From Linepithema humile (Eukaryota; Arthropoda; Insecta; Hymenoptera; Formicidae), in the NCBI RefSeq assembly GCF_040581485.1, contig NC_090133.1, positions 28,050,139-28,114,138 on the forward strand: DNA of 64,000 nucleotides. Reading direction: 5' to 3'. Both the position numbers and the translations under genes were made by a program. The notes beneath the pieces were generated by a model that saw nothing but the letters and a program-made list of their open reading frames with translations, made no database searches and had not been told where the DNA came from. This document shows positions 1-11,760 of this stretch, piece by piece (the first letter of the stretch is position 1; every line of letters begins with the position of its first letter).

Positions 1-3000
1 TTTAACAGTCAAGATATTCTTCAAAATGTCTGCAATCGTATACAGAAGAAGTGGGTACTTGTATGCAAGCACCTCGTATAATATAGGTTAATTGTATTAA
101 TCATAGTTTCAATTTGAAAGAGGATCAAAGCGCCTTGTCAAATGGTGCAATTCAATTACGCGCCGATTTAACATTTCAACGACGCCGTGTGACGTATTTT
201 ATAAATACTGTCTTTATTATCAAGCTTTAATTCTTGGCCTTAAATCTCAACAGTAACTCGTCTTCTATTACCATAATGTTAGAATGATTGCCTTGTTGCA
301 AAAAATACAAAGATATTATCACAGACGTCTATATATCACTTTATACTACAACTATAGACTGCTAACTCTCTTTATTCTCATACATAAAAGTGATTCCCAA
401 AATTATGTATTACATATAGTAAGTATTTGCACATGCGTGGCAATACAGTAAGCAGATATAAAAGTAGATACAAAAGATAATCTGATTCGATAAAACTCGT
501 AATTCGCTTTTCTATGGTGCTTTCGATCGTCTGAACTGTGTCGACTTCCGTGATTTGAACGATCTCAGGTGATTGCAACTGAATGAAAGGTAGCTGCATA
601 GTTGCGTGGGTGTACCCTTCGGAATGGCCCTAAGTTATGTAATACTGTAATGCCGTCGTTTAATGTCAATTGACCTCGTTATACACGCGTTGAAGGAAGT
701 TTAACAATTGCCATTCAACTGTCAAGCAAACCGTTGTATGCGCCGCGAATCAAACGCGTTTCGTGTTTCCGTCTTTTTCTCCCCATATTTTCCGTCTACC
801 TTCCCCTTATTTATCACTTTGGTGCTATATACTGTGTGCGCACGTAAAGAATTGTATAATAAATTGTACGGATCAAACATGTTATACATTGAATGTAAAG
901 GAAAACATTAAAACGAATGTAAAAAGCTTCGACAAATCGAAGCTGGAAGTTAAAAAAAAAAATCTTTTTTGTACAAAATTAAAAATTATTATAACAACTG
1001 TTAATTGAAGAATCTTTCGTGTGCAATAAAACACATTATTTTTGTCCTCATTAAAATCGTTGCCATTGGCTTAATGCTTTACAATACTTTTCATAATTAA
1101 CACAGCGCTCATTATTTGAGACAACATACGTGTACCTTCTATTCGAATAAATTATAATCGTTTCAAATAACACGCACGTGCTTTATACATTCTATCTGAA
1201 TTGATCGTTTTTATTATGGAGAATCCGTTTCTCAATAACAATCTTTCCAATATTTTAAAGCAAGAAAGATTGAATTTAAAAACTTGACAAAAATTAGGTA
1301 TACAGAAAAGATTTTCACATTGATTGTATATCAAGATTAAATTAGATTTTATGTCAAAGATAAATCTTGAAATGCTTTTTGAAGAGTTTACTATACTACT
1401 GTAAAAGTTCAAAACATACACAGGCTTCTAAGCCAATTAAACCAAAATAATCTTGCGAATCGACATGTAGTTGGCATTGTAAGTTTTCATTACATAGCAA
1501 GAAATAATAAATAAATTGGCTATTTTGTCAGTTACGTGTCTCTTTTTATATTTGATTAATAGAATACTTCAAATATTAGCTATTTTCAACAAAAAATAAT
1601 ATTAAAAACTTGATACATTCGAGTTTATTCGAAAAATTCGCAGCATTTTATGAAATAAAATTCAAAATGAAACTTTCAATTTTTACAACAAAAATTAAAA
1701 AATAATTTTTCGCATAAAAACTAATCCTTGTTGTATTTCGTTAAAGTAGCACATAAATGCGTCATTATTAAAGCAATAACCGGACTAAAGAACATCAACT
1801 TATGCAAAGTCGATAAGTTAAGATAAGTTAAACTTATCACAAAAACATTACAAACTTTTTGGATGAATCAATATTTATGCATACTTTACTTTTACATGTT
1901 GTATTCATAAGTGTACATTTTTGCATATTTTATCCATAAATGCTCATTATTTGATATACCTATTTTTGCTAGAATTGATTTGCGTGTGAAATTTCGGTTT
2001 CTCTTTTAACGATTGAGAGTATCACATGTAAACCCTAAAAAAGGTTTCACGCAACGTACATGGTGCGTAACAACCATTAGGTCACCATAGCGACAATCGT
2101 AAACACACTCCAGGACTAATAGGAGAGACGGAGGACCATTGCTGCCAGACGGCAAACCGGGCTAATACGCACACAATTGAGAATTCCGTATATGTGCTGC
2201 GCATAACACTTCTACAAACATTGAGAGCGCTTTGCGCAGCACATATACACGATCCTTAATTAAATGCGTATAGACCCGATCTTGTCGTTTGGCAGCAGTA
2301 GGTGGGACTGATATTCAGCGATGATCGATGGTGTCTAGTGGACTAATTAACCCGACTAATTGACCCGACTTTAACGTATTTAAATTGTTGAAAAAATGCT
2401 TTTATGAAAGTAAAATTAATTTGTTTAAGATTGAAAGAATTTTTTCCCGAATTTTTTTGTCATACACGTTGCATATCAAATTTCCAGTATAAAAGATAAA
2501 TAAAAAGAGTGGCCTCCTCTTTTTGAAAATTTATTTAATAACATAAATAATAATAACTTAAGTGGTCTAAATTGAGGAAATATTTATGTGACATCACAAA
2601 TAAAATTAACTTCGGAGTTATTGACGTCATCAATTAGTCACAAAATTTATGACGAGCTTGAGTCGATGAACTTTTCCCGATACAAAAATAAGCAAAGAAA
2701 CAAGAAATATAAGAATAAGAAAAAAGCTTATTAGATTTTTTAATATGATCTGTATATGTGTAAAATATTCACATAAATTATGTGTAATGTATTTTCATAA
2801 TTTTGTTCAACTTTCTTCACTGAAGAGTAATATTTTTATGTAATATTTTTATTCAACATTGCATAGCAATAAATGGTATTTCATAATTTTACTGATTAAG
2901 CTTTAAGCACACGTCTTTATTTAATCAGTAACTATTATTACAAGCTGATTCAACGAAAGCGAACTGCATGCTTAAAGAAAAAATCACGTGAAATATTAAG

Positions 3001-3946
3001 TAGTGTATTTCTTCAAAGAGTAGATATATTACAATTATATTTAATACAGCAATTATGTTATTATATTTAATACTACATTAATTACATTTAATGTTGCAAA
3101 CAATAATTTAAAAAATTCGAAGTACCGACAAATTTATTTTGCAATCAATTTTTCCGAATTATTTCTTAAAAATTTTAAAATTACGGACAGAGTATGTAAT
3201 TAATTTTTTTTAAAAAAGATCAAAACCACGTTAAATAGCGTAATAAAAAGATCATTTTGACACGCCCTGTTTTTTAAAATACTAAAGAACAGTATGTGAC
3301 AAAATGTATCAAAGCTGTTAGTAATGACAGCAATTTAAACAAAGTAAACTCTATAAGAATCCAACGGTTTGCTTAATCTTTATTAATTGTGAGAGAAATT
3401 GTGTAAATATAAAAATTAAGAAAACGGTATACAATACGAATTTTTTGGTATAAATTTTAGATTTCGCGTGTCATAATTAATTCTAAAAAATGCTTGCTGT
3501 AATAAAAACATCGCAAAAAGTACAGTTGGCCAATCAGCAAGTGAAAGGATCCAAAACTTTTAAATTTTTTGAATATTTTGACTAACAGGTCCTGACGTAA
3601 CTTTCTTCAGCGAGAGCAAAAATATCTAGCAAAGACACCTAAAAGACCTTCTGAAAAAATCCCATCTCTTGGGCGTCTTTCATATGTTTCTAAGCATGCG
3701 TGTTGTCTAGGATATTTCGAGAAACTTCACAAATCATATGAAATTTTAGATAAAAGATGCAATTTTAGGTGCACCTGTATCTGACAATGAGATCGAGTCT
3801 CGAGTGATATCCGACAGAGTTCGATATACAATGTGAAATTAGTGAAAACTATCGATAACTGTGAAATTGTACATATCCCCATCATACAGGTACTACATAA
3901 TTTCTTTCGTGCCGCATAACTTGAAAACTGGCAACACTGTGCTTAC
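1..3946. other. AT-rich non-coding DNA, probable first intron of the left beta-subunit gene
   Basis: No convincing coding exon was found on either strand. The stretch lies downstream, on the minus strand, of the first coding exon at 3947-4094, so it is most simply intron of that gene running off the left edge. I looked on the minus strand for the transmembrane exon expected next (an aromatic-rich segment of the LLFYxxFY type) and did not see it. A minus-strand open frame near 480-600 is unrecognised. A foldback sequence at 2135-2303 is listed separately. The rest is A/T homopolymer-rich sequence with nothing I can name. Confidence 0.5.
2135..2303. repeat. Foldback (inverted-repeat) sequence
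   Basis: Two imperfect arms of about 80 bases face each other. The core is a perfect 16-base pair of arms, GTATATGTGCTGCGCA at 2188-2203 and TGCGCAGCACATATAC at 2233-2248, around a 29-base loop. Outward the pairing continues with interruptions: ACCATTGCTGCCAGAC at the left end matches the reverse complement of the right end, ACCTACTGCTGCCAAAC. Just outside, GACTAATTAACCC and GACTAATTGACCC form a short direct repeat at 2341-2368. This may be a miniature inverted-repeat element; a structured RNA is possible but longer than a usual animal microRNA precursor. No transposase is present. Confidence 0.65.
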
Positions 3947-4094
3947 CCCAGCTACTGGCGGTCCTGCCCATGACCGCGCTGGTCTCAGGATTGTACACGA
4001 ACGTCTTCATAGTTTGTTTAACCGACATGCTGGGTGGTTTCTCGTACGGGTTCATCAACTCCGCGGTGACCATCCTCGTATCTTTGGCTACCAT
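3947..4094 (-). CDS. Na+/K+-ATPase beta subunit, first coding exon (partial gene)
   Basis: Beta subunits are single-pass membrane glycoproteins that fold and traffic the Na+/K+-ATPase catalytic subunit; in insects some also act at septate junctions. Reading down from the ATG at 4094-4092, the exon encodes 49 residues plus one base and ends at a GTAAGC donor (3946-3941). Residues about 31-49 read TFVYNPETSAVMGRTASSW, the hallmark cytoplasmic segment just before the membrane helix. The phase-1 intron after the SW pair falls exactly where the intron falls in the neighbouring beta gene. A GTG-initiated longer frame exists, but ATG is the sensible start. The rest of the gene (membrane helix and ectodomain) is not visible and should lie to the left. 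It is a separate gene from 16184-23507, since its downstream direction points away from those exons. Confidence 0.82.
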
Positions 4095-4520
4095 CGTGTC
4101 TACCACCTGTTATCAAGTTTCGCTTGGTTCACAAAACGCACATGCACCCGCCCAAGCAATGCTTGAAACACACAAGTTTTTTTATTCTCCGATCACTGAA
4201 TTCCCCCGTTGATTGGTCGTCGTGCGTCACAATTTGCTTTTCTATTTCCTTTTTTTCTACTTTGTTCTCTCGTAATTATTACTCCAACTCGCAAGTTACT
4301 CCGCCACTACAGTTGTTTCTTCGACGTCATCAGGTTGACTAAACGTGCCTGAACGCGCCTGAGCTCACGCCGCGCGACTTTTTTCCACCTCTCTCGCTCC
4401 CCTCTCCGCACCGTCCTCTTGTGCCCACTTCTCACTGCCCCTCCTTGACCACAGGTTCGGAGGAGCTTTCTGCGAGGCCTAGGTGCAGGTTAGAAAGATG
4501 TGTGCAAGTTATTCCGCAAA
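4095..4520 (-). promoter_or_regulatory. Probable 5' UTR and promoter of the left beta-subunit gene
   Basis: This block directly upstream of the ATG at 4094 on the minus strand is richer in G+C than its surroundings, particularly 4340-4500, which has CpG-containing runs and a pyrimidine-rich tract on the plus strand. In this genome that pattern recurs at the 5' ends of the other genes. No TATA box or start site was assigned; the call rests on position and composition. Confidence 0.4.
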
Positions 4521-7390
4521 AGAACTGCATAATTTTTATGAAACTTTTAGATAAAAACGTTGAAATTATCGTTCGCATCTGGTTTTAATAATTTCAAGCA
4601 AGTTCACGCAGCAGTGACTCACATAATAATACCGCGAACACTCGTGTCACGAACAGCACTTTCTGTATCCTTCGTTTAGTAAAAGCAACGCGAGAAAGAG
4701 TAAAGCAGAAAATGAGTGTACGTTTTAAGTCCCGTAGCATATTGGCAATGAGTCAACGTAGCACTCTAACTCTATTCTTTATCACATATTATGAATTGAG
4801 GCGAAGTGTAACTAGTTCAAAGCAGACAGAAAAATTGATACTCTGAATCATTATCTCTCTTGTCCCTCTTTTTTCTGTAAGTGTTGATTTTTACAGAGAA
4901 AAATACAGATACACCTATTGTCCGCGATGCGAGTACCGTTCGCGCATTGCTCGTGCGTCATTTGATGAACTAATTGTGCAGGCTTAATTTAAATATAATG
5001 TACATCAGACATAAGTAATTCACTATTTTTTATGAAATTTAATGTATTAAATTTGAAAAGAGAGTCTTCTACTCGTCTAACAATTCTCCAAACGCGCTGA
5101 TTTTGCCTTTACATCTCGCTTCATTTAATAGCCTAAAACTTTGAAAATAATTTAATATCCTAAAACTCCGAGTTTCGAAAAATCACTTTATACAAATATT
5201 TTTAGACACATAGAGGATTTAGAAAATGCAAAAAGAAATTAAGAGTAATAAAATAGTTTCCCGCAGATTTGAAATACGTTCTTGTTGAGGATGTATCAAA
5301 TATGCTTATAATGTGCTGTAGGTGCATGTATGTATGTCAACGATGATGTGTAAACATATGTGTATGTTTCGCATACCGTGTATTACTATCGCGTAATTAT
5401 CAGTGATACATATCTCTTTCGCAATACCTTAGTTGTGTGTCATTCACATTGAGTCCGCTATGCTCAATGCTAATGCATCATTAATTACAAGTGTTCAAAA
5501 TTTTATTAACTTCTTAAATATTAATAATGTATGCATTATTAAAAAACTATTTTTTTAGAACTTTTATAAAATACAATGTCTCTAGATTTTCAAAGTTACC
5601 AAATTTCAAATTTTTTTTTATCAAAAATTTTGTATTTAATATGGCAAACCAAATAATAGACATCAATTTGAAAAGTTATTTTATTTTTATTAATCTTGAT
5701 TTCTAAAATTTTTTAAGATTTTTAAATTTCAAATCTGATATCAAAAGAGCTTCGAAATTTAATTAAAAGTTTATTACAATCTGATATTACGTATTACATT
5801 TAATCTACTGTTCAAATTTCCAATTGCCACATTGGATTTTACAATTAAAAATTTTTTAATTAGAAATTTTTGAACTTGAATTTAAAAAATTTTATTAAAG
5901 ATACCTGGTCTATCTGTCTTTTTTCATAATTCGCTTATTCGTCGCGATTCAGAAAATTGCGAATACGATTTTCTCAATCGTCTGGCAAATTAGGGGCTAA
6001 GGTCAACTCGTGTGTGTGGCCTTAGTACGGGCAATGGCAACGACTGTCCGATTCATGCGGCGGTCCATTCCATTCTCTTTATCACAACGAGACGAGCTTA
6101 GGCGCGTGTAATGTGAGTCACACATACAGAGATCGATCTGAATTGCCCACATCCTGCCCATCTTGTGACATTAATGTCATTACTGTCCGACGGAGAACTT
6201 GGGGCGAAATAGACGGAAGAATCAGCGTTATTTCTTGTGACTCTCAAGTATTCCGACCTCGTACGAGCGCATCTTTCTTTTGTAAAATCAAACATGGTAT
6301 AATACCCTTGGTATATATTTCTTAATTCTATAATATCGCAAATATTTTAATAATTTATGATTGCACAAGTAAAGTGCAATTCTTTAGGCGGTAAAGTTCT
6401 TCTTACGATCTGAGAAAATCTTATTATGTACACAAATAGCATTTATTTATCTTAAAAGATTAAGTTAAATTTTATTCTTTTTAATAGTATATCTTTCAAT
6501 AAATCCTACATTTATGCAATAAAATACATCAATTCAATAATTCTATAGATTAGATTTATTCTTCTTGACACATTTCAAGTATAATGGTGTCATCAACATG
6601 CCTATCGCATGTCTCATTAGCCAATTATGTTTAAAACTTCCGTCGTCTACGAGAACGTCTGCATTTCGAAGCCAAGGTTATGCAATTACACAATTTTACA
6701 AAAAAATTTTTGAAATTTAAGGTGTCTCCTTTTATAGTGTTTGTTTTTTTGATATTAAATACAATGCCAGTTTTAAAAATAATACTATGTAACAATACTA
6801 TGTAATAGTATACATACAAAATTTCTAATAATTATAAATATTAATAATTACAAATATTTATCTAATAATTATAAATATTTTAAATACTTAGTCTTATTAA
6901 ATCTTTTGAATATCTTATATTTAACGACATTATATTTAACGTCGTTTAATTAATCGATAATTACTTATAAAAAGTTATGTTACTAATTACAATTTTGATT
7001 TAAAAAATACGCAGTTAGAAGACGAATGTGCAGAGAATCACAAAAAAAAAACATTTGCCAAACGCATGAAGCCAGATTGAAACATTGCGCATTTTCGACA
7101 AATTTTAAAATATAATATTTTACGTATCACAAAATAATATGCTGTTTTTTGCGTTTTGAATTTTAATTTTCATAAATAAATTAATATCACACAACTTGTG
7201 CGCCTTCATTTTATAAACTCGTTAACGTTGTCTGAGATAAGAATTAGTTTCGCAAAATTTTAATGAACTGAAATTAATTACTATCTTAACGCTAATAAAT
7301 CTAAAGATTTTGAGGATATAAGAGATAATATAAAAAATATGATAGTAATTTATTTGTCGAAATTAAAATAATTTTGTAATAAATTTTGTA
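4521..7390. other. Intergenic, no gene recognised
   Basis: Mostly AT-rich sequence with many short homopolymers. One more GC-rich block at about 5990-6280 stands out, but its open frames on both strands are short and unlike any family I know, and I saw no splice-flanked exon. It could be a regulatory element or an untranslated exon of a neighbour. Confidence 0.4.
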
Positions 7391-8096
7391 ACTTTGAATT
7401 TTGTGAAAAATATTTCGTGTTGTGTTAATTGTAGAGAAAGCAAGGCTACCGTAGCGTTTAGGGTTGGTTTATGTCCCGCTGTTTACGCATTTCATACTTT
7501 CACTATCTCTTTCTATCCTGCTATCCTGCTTTCTATCTTGTACTTCGCATTATCTCTTCTGCGCATGTTACCTATTAAGTCTGCGCAAGTCCTTCAAATA
7601 TCCTGCGGTATTTTGCCCCTTACCAGTCGCACAGCGGCACTCGTACGGGTTCGCACATCGAGTTATCCCTCCCCCTACTACCCTTACTACTTTTCTTTAG
7701 AGTTTTCCGCCTTCCTCCCCCTTTTCCATCATTACCTGTTGCGTACTATTCGGCGCAGAGTACCGAAAGCATATTCCGTGCGACAAGCGATATTCGAGTT
7801 TTACCTTTGTCCTCATACGACAAAATCGCGTCGGAAGTGTGTAAAATACCGTGTGATCGTCGTAATAAAATGCGTAATAAAAATCGGGAGTGCCGTTTAA
7901 AAGGTCGCGCGACTTTCGTATTTAAAAACGCACGCGTGCAATGCGTGTAAGTGTTTAAAAGAATTATCGTGAAAATTGTTCGCGTCGCGATCGCGTGTGA
8001 ATGCTTTGAAAAACTGCGAGGGCTGCGAAAACTCTGAGGACTGAGAGGAGGAGGAGGCTCAGGAGGAGCATCGGGCGCCGGCGGAGCGACTTTACG
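7391..8096 (+). other. Probable 5' leader exon of an unidentified plus-strand gene
   Basis: G+C content and CpG density rise along this block and peak in a purine-rich stretch at 8040-8090 (GGAGGAGGAGG type). It ends at a good splice donor, TTTACG followed by GTAAAT at 8097. A 168-codon open frame begins at 7394, but its composition resembles nothing known and it closes before the donor, so I read the block as leader rather than coding. The left boundary is approximate. The next exon is proposed at 8189-8242. Confidence 0.4.
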
Positions 8097-8188
8097 GTAA
8101 ATAATAATTCATTCATTTGTTGAAGATGTTGTAAATATTCATTATTTTGAACGCAACTGTAATCTTGATTTATTTTCGTATTTTACAG

Positions 8189-8242
8189 ATCATCAACTAT
8201 GCAGATCAACAGAACGACAACTCCGCTGCTGCGCATCGATCG
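8189..8242 (+). CDS. Candidate first coding exon of an unidentified gene
   Basis: A 54-base block is bounded by a clear acceptor (TTTTACAG just before 8189) and a strong donor (GTGAGT from 8243). If translation starts at the ATG at 8199 it encodes MQINRTTTPLLRID and ends with two bases of the next codon. The block is also open in another phase (reading INYADQQNDNSAAAHRS), which joins to an open but ATG-less frame in the leader, so the reading frame is uncertain. I do not recognise either peptide. No later exon was identified on the plus strand, so the gene either has a very long next intron or the transcript is non-coding. Confidence 0.35.
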
Positions 8243-8743
8243 GTGAGTTAGTCTAATTAGTCTTTTATTATTAAGATAGTGGATCAAACAATAGTGTAAA
8301 AATATACTTTCCAAACACTTTGCAGACTGTATAATTTTTATCGCTTTATAATATTATAATTATATCAAAATTTTATTCTCACGTATTTTTTTCAAATATT
8401 TCGAATTGCACGTGCATTTATTTTTTAAAAACGAAGTACTTGTTTTTTTAATTATATAATTTTATATTAGATTATAATTATAAAAATCATTAAAAAATAT
8501 GTAACCTGCAAAATGCGTTGTACAAAAAAAGCAAAGTGTTTCTAATTTTGATTTCGATTGAGCCCGAACAACTTTCATCGGTCTAATAGCCCTTTGAATC
8601 AACACATATTAAATATTAATCATATAATATTAAAAATATAATCATATACAAGAATACTTTAAATAAAATTATGAAAAGTACACTATTTCTTTGATCCAAC
8701 ATCTTAAATGGATTGGCTAAGATTTAGATGCGTTGATGAATAT

Positions 8744-9366
8744 TTAACCCTGGAACATTTCTTAAATATATTTGATGATTGACGGATCAGGGCAAGATAT
8801 ATTGAATTATTCGAAGAGTTTGTAGAATTTTTTATGACAAAGTTGAAAATAATTTTTATATTTTTATATATCTGTATTTAATAATGTATGCACAAGTTGT
8901 TAAAGATGGCGAAAAGTTGTCGAAAACAACTATGCATATATTATTCAACAAAAATGACCCTAAACATGTAAAAATTGTTTTCAATTTTATTATAAAAATT
9001 ATTACAAACTTTCTAAGTAACCCAATATACTTTTATCCCGAATAATGTATTTATGTTTGTTTATATATTTATGTTTGTTTATATATTTATTTATATATTT
9101 ATTTATATATTTTTTTATACGAGAAAAAAATATAGAAGAAAAGAAATATTTAAAAAAGATTATACATTAAGATTATACATAAAATAAAAGAAAAAAATTG
9201 TTAATACACGGAAAAGAAGAATTTGCTGCCGCTAACATATTTAATATGCAACAGCAACGAATATTTTATTGCGATAGCGAAATTCTTTTTTTCTGTAACG
9301 TGTACTTTTATTTCTCCCTTCCCTACAGTAAGTGATTTATATCTTTTATATCCTTTCCAGGGTTAA
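8744..9366. mobile_element. piggyBac-like TTAA-flanked non-autonomous element
   Basis: The left end reads TTAACCCTGGAA (8744-8755) and the right end TTCCAGGGTTAA (9355-9366), perfect mirror images that include a TTAA at each edge. Read inward, the right terminus is CCCTGGAAAGGATA, close to the known piggyBac terminal repeat beginning CCCTAGAAAGATA. TTAA target duplication is the established signature of piggyBac-family transposition. The 0.6 kb interior has no transposase frame, so this would be a deletion derivative or MITE. The inverted match beyond the first eight bases is weak, so the boundaries are good but family assignment is moderate. Confidence 0.6.
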
Positions 9367-9431
9367 ATATTATACAAATTGGCGTTGAAAAGCAAAAGTA
9401 AAACAATTTTAAAATACATATATACATATCA

Positions 9432-9600
9432 CAAATATAAATTAAAAATAAAAAAGAAAATTCTTTTACACGAACGTAAATATATGACGAAATTATGGTA
9501 TATTCGAAATAATTTTTCTGATAAAAAAAGAGTGCATTTTTTATTAACAATTTTGAAATTATTTATTCTTGCTACACGCCAATTTCTTCGTTACCTTTCC
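9432..9600. repeat. Diverged repeat, copy 1 of a local pair
   Basis: This segment is related to 11590-11760. Shared landmarks in the same order include CAAATATAAATTAAAAAT, TTTTACAC.AACGT, ATGGTAT, GATAAAAAAAG or its variant, TTAAC.ATTTTGAAAT, ATTCTTG.TA.ACGCCA and TTTCTT. Identity looks moderate with small gaps. It begins shortly after the right end of the TTAA element at 9366. It encodes nothing recognisable. Confidence 0.6.
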
Positions 9601-11589
9601 TAGCCTACCCATGCATCTGTGGTTCTATGGCTTAGCACTAGAACTACCAAAGCGGTCAAAATAATCGGTTTATTTTTTTCAGAATTATTTAGAATAATTA
9701 TTTAAATTTATAATGTTGCATTTCCTGAAATTTTTTCTGTGACTTGTTGCATTGTATTAAATGATTAAATTGATTAATGTACTTTTTCTCTTCATCACTT
9801 TTTATAAAAAAAAGAAAAAGAAATAAAAATTGGTATACGATGTTAATCGTCGATAGTTCCAGTGTTGATCCCATGGTTGAGCATGGACTTTCAAAATTCG
9901 TGGTCCCATCGATGATGGTTGAGCACAGATATCGAAACGTTGATATGATCGAACGATTGAATAATGGTCGACCATCAACACAAATTTCGGATGCAATTAG
10001 CGTCTTGCGAGAAACATCGAGACAGTCGCTCTCGGATTTTCGATGCAAATAGCGGTAACTGAGCTGAGCTCTGCGCTAACATAAGCATCACTCGAAAAAC
10101 GCCGAGGTTGTTATCCTCGGAATTCTCTCAAGTGAGAGATGTCATTTGCGTGCACGAAAATGTGTATAACGTGAAATTAAATCGATAACTTATAAATTAA
10201 ATCGTTAATCGTTAAATTGTTATTTTATCCGCGTTTCTCGGTTTATTTGATTTATATGAGTTTTCAGATATTTAGATCTCTTTTATTAGGTAGGATTTTC
10301 TATTAGATAGAATTGTTTTATTAGGTAGGATTTTTTGTTAGGCAAGATTAAACAATTTTATACAAATTTTGTATTCTTTTTATTTCTTTGCATCGATAAA
10401 TTTTGAAACTTCTGCTTTGACAGTGAGTTTGTAATTTGTCGATGACAAAGATAATGACAAAACTTCGTGGGCAAACAGCAAGATTTTCTTTGGAAAAACG
10501 AAAAAAATTTCTTGCGCTAATAAAGCAATATATTAAAAGACGTTTAGATGCTGTTTAAATGTATAGAGAATAATTTTCACAATCGAGATAGTAAAGTTTT
10601 CTGCAATTTTATGAGATACTTTGCTCTTTTCAAATAAAATCTTTTAAATTTTCCATAAATCTTTTAAACGTTTAAACGCCTTCATTGACGTCTTAATAGC
10701 AAATAAACTATTATTTTAATTTTTATAATTGAAATTTCTATTTTAAATTATTTTGTTATATACTATTACGTATATTATCCTCTATTTACTTTTTGGTGAA
10801 AGAATTTTACGTTTATTTGAAGATTTTATTTGTATTCTTTTATGATTACTTATTACTTAAGCGATATGAATGGTTTTTCAATTTTTTACATGATTGCCGT
10901 CGTAGTTGTCGATCTCTTGTGTGTAAAACGATGCAAATGGAATCTTCAATAAACATAAATGTACAAAATAAAATTTCCAATTCGATAATACTCACATTCA
11001 TTTGTTTTAGGTTATCGAACAATGGTATATTATGATAATGAAAAATGAAGAAGAGTTTCTTAAAACAAAGTCAATATTTTCTAGATTTTTTATTAAACGT
11101 TTTTATATTTCAGGTGTAATTTGTCAAGTATGATTTTTTAGACTTTAATATTTCTTTATACGTATATGTATATCTCCCACATATCTCCCACATAACACAC
11201 ATATCCAAAAGATGTCCAAAAGACATCTTAGAGATATCTTTGAGAGATACGATATCTTCGGAATGTCCCCCGAACGTTCTTCAAATATACATGTTGTTTA
11301 AGAAAATTTCTTAACGTGCTGTTTGATGTAACTTTATGAAAATTTTAATTTTCTGTCTTTATATTCATTTTCAGATTGTAACTTAATATTCTAATTTTTC
11401 AGATTTTAATTAAATAATTTTATTTTTCAAATTTTTATGTCATGTTTCTACATCTCTTATATTTGTATATTTTATATATTTACATTTTTTTAATGTTTCT
11501 AAGGAATTTTATTCATTGTTATTCTTTTCTATTTTCTCTATGTTTATAATTTATTTATTTTTTTGTAATATATATACATATATGTATTA
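9601..11589. other. Intergenic, short repeats only
   Basis: No gene was recognised. Around 9830-10050 both strands are open and the plus-strand text repeats ATGGTTGAGCA-type words, suggesting an old repeat rather than an exon. Around 10280-10345 the words TTAGGTAGGATTTT recur. At 11160-11290 short palindromic words cluster, for example AAGATGTCCAAAAGACATCTT split around CAAAA, with ATCTCCCACAT occurring twice just before. Confidence 0.4.
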
Positions 11590-11760
11590 TAAATATAAAT
11601 TAAAAATGAAAATGATTAGTTTTACACAAACGTGAACTGATAAATAATGGTATGTATATTTAAAATTATTTATTTAATAAAAAAAAGTACGTTTTTGATT
11701 AACGATTTTGAAATATATTCATTCTTGTTATACGCCAGTTTCTTTGTAATCTTTTTTACG
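11590..11760. repeat. Diverged repeat, copy 2 of a local pair
   Basis: This is the partner of 9432-9600, in the same orientation about 2.15 kb away. The strongest shared blocks are CATTCTTGTTATACGCCA (here) against TTATTCTTGCTACACGCCA (copy 1) and ATTAACGATTTTGAAAT against ATTAACAATTTTGAAAT. The sequences flanking the two copies differ, which suits either an old tandem duplication or two insertions of one element. Confidence 0.6.

Noticed and set aside
7394..7900. A 168-codon plus-strand open frame
   Set aside because: It lacks any recognisable motif, is unlike a folded protein in composition, and ends before the nearby splice donor; it is better explained as leader sequence in a GC-rich block.
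9698..10052. Overlapping open frames on both strands
   Set aside because: Both strands are open, word repetition (ATGGTTGAGCA) suggests old repeat DNA, and there are no splice signals that fit neighbouring exons.
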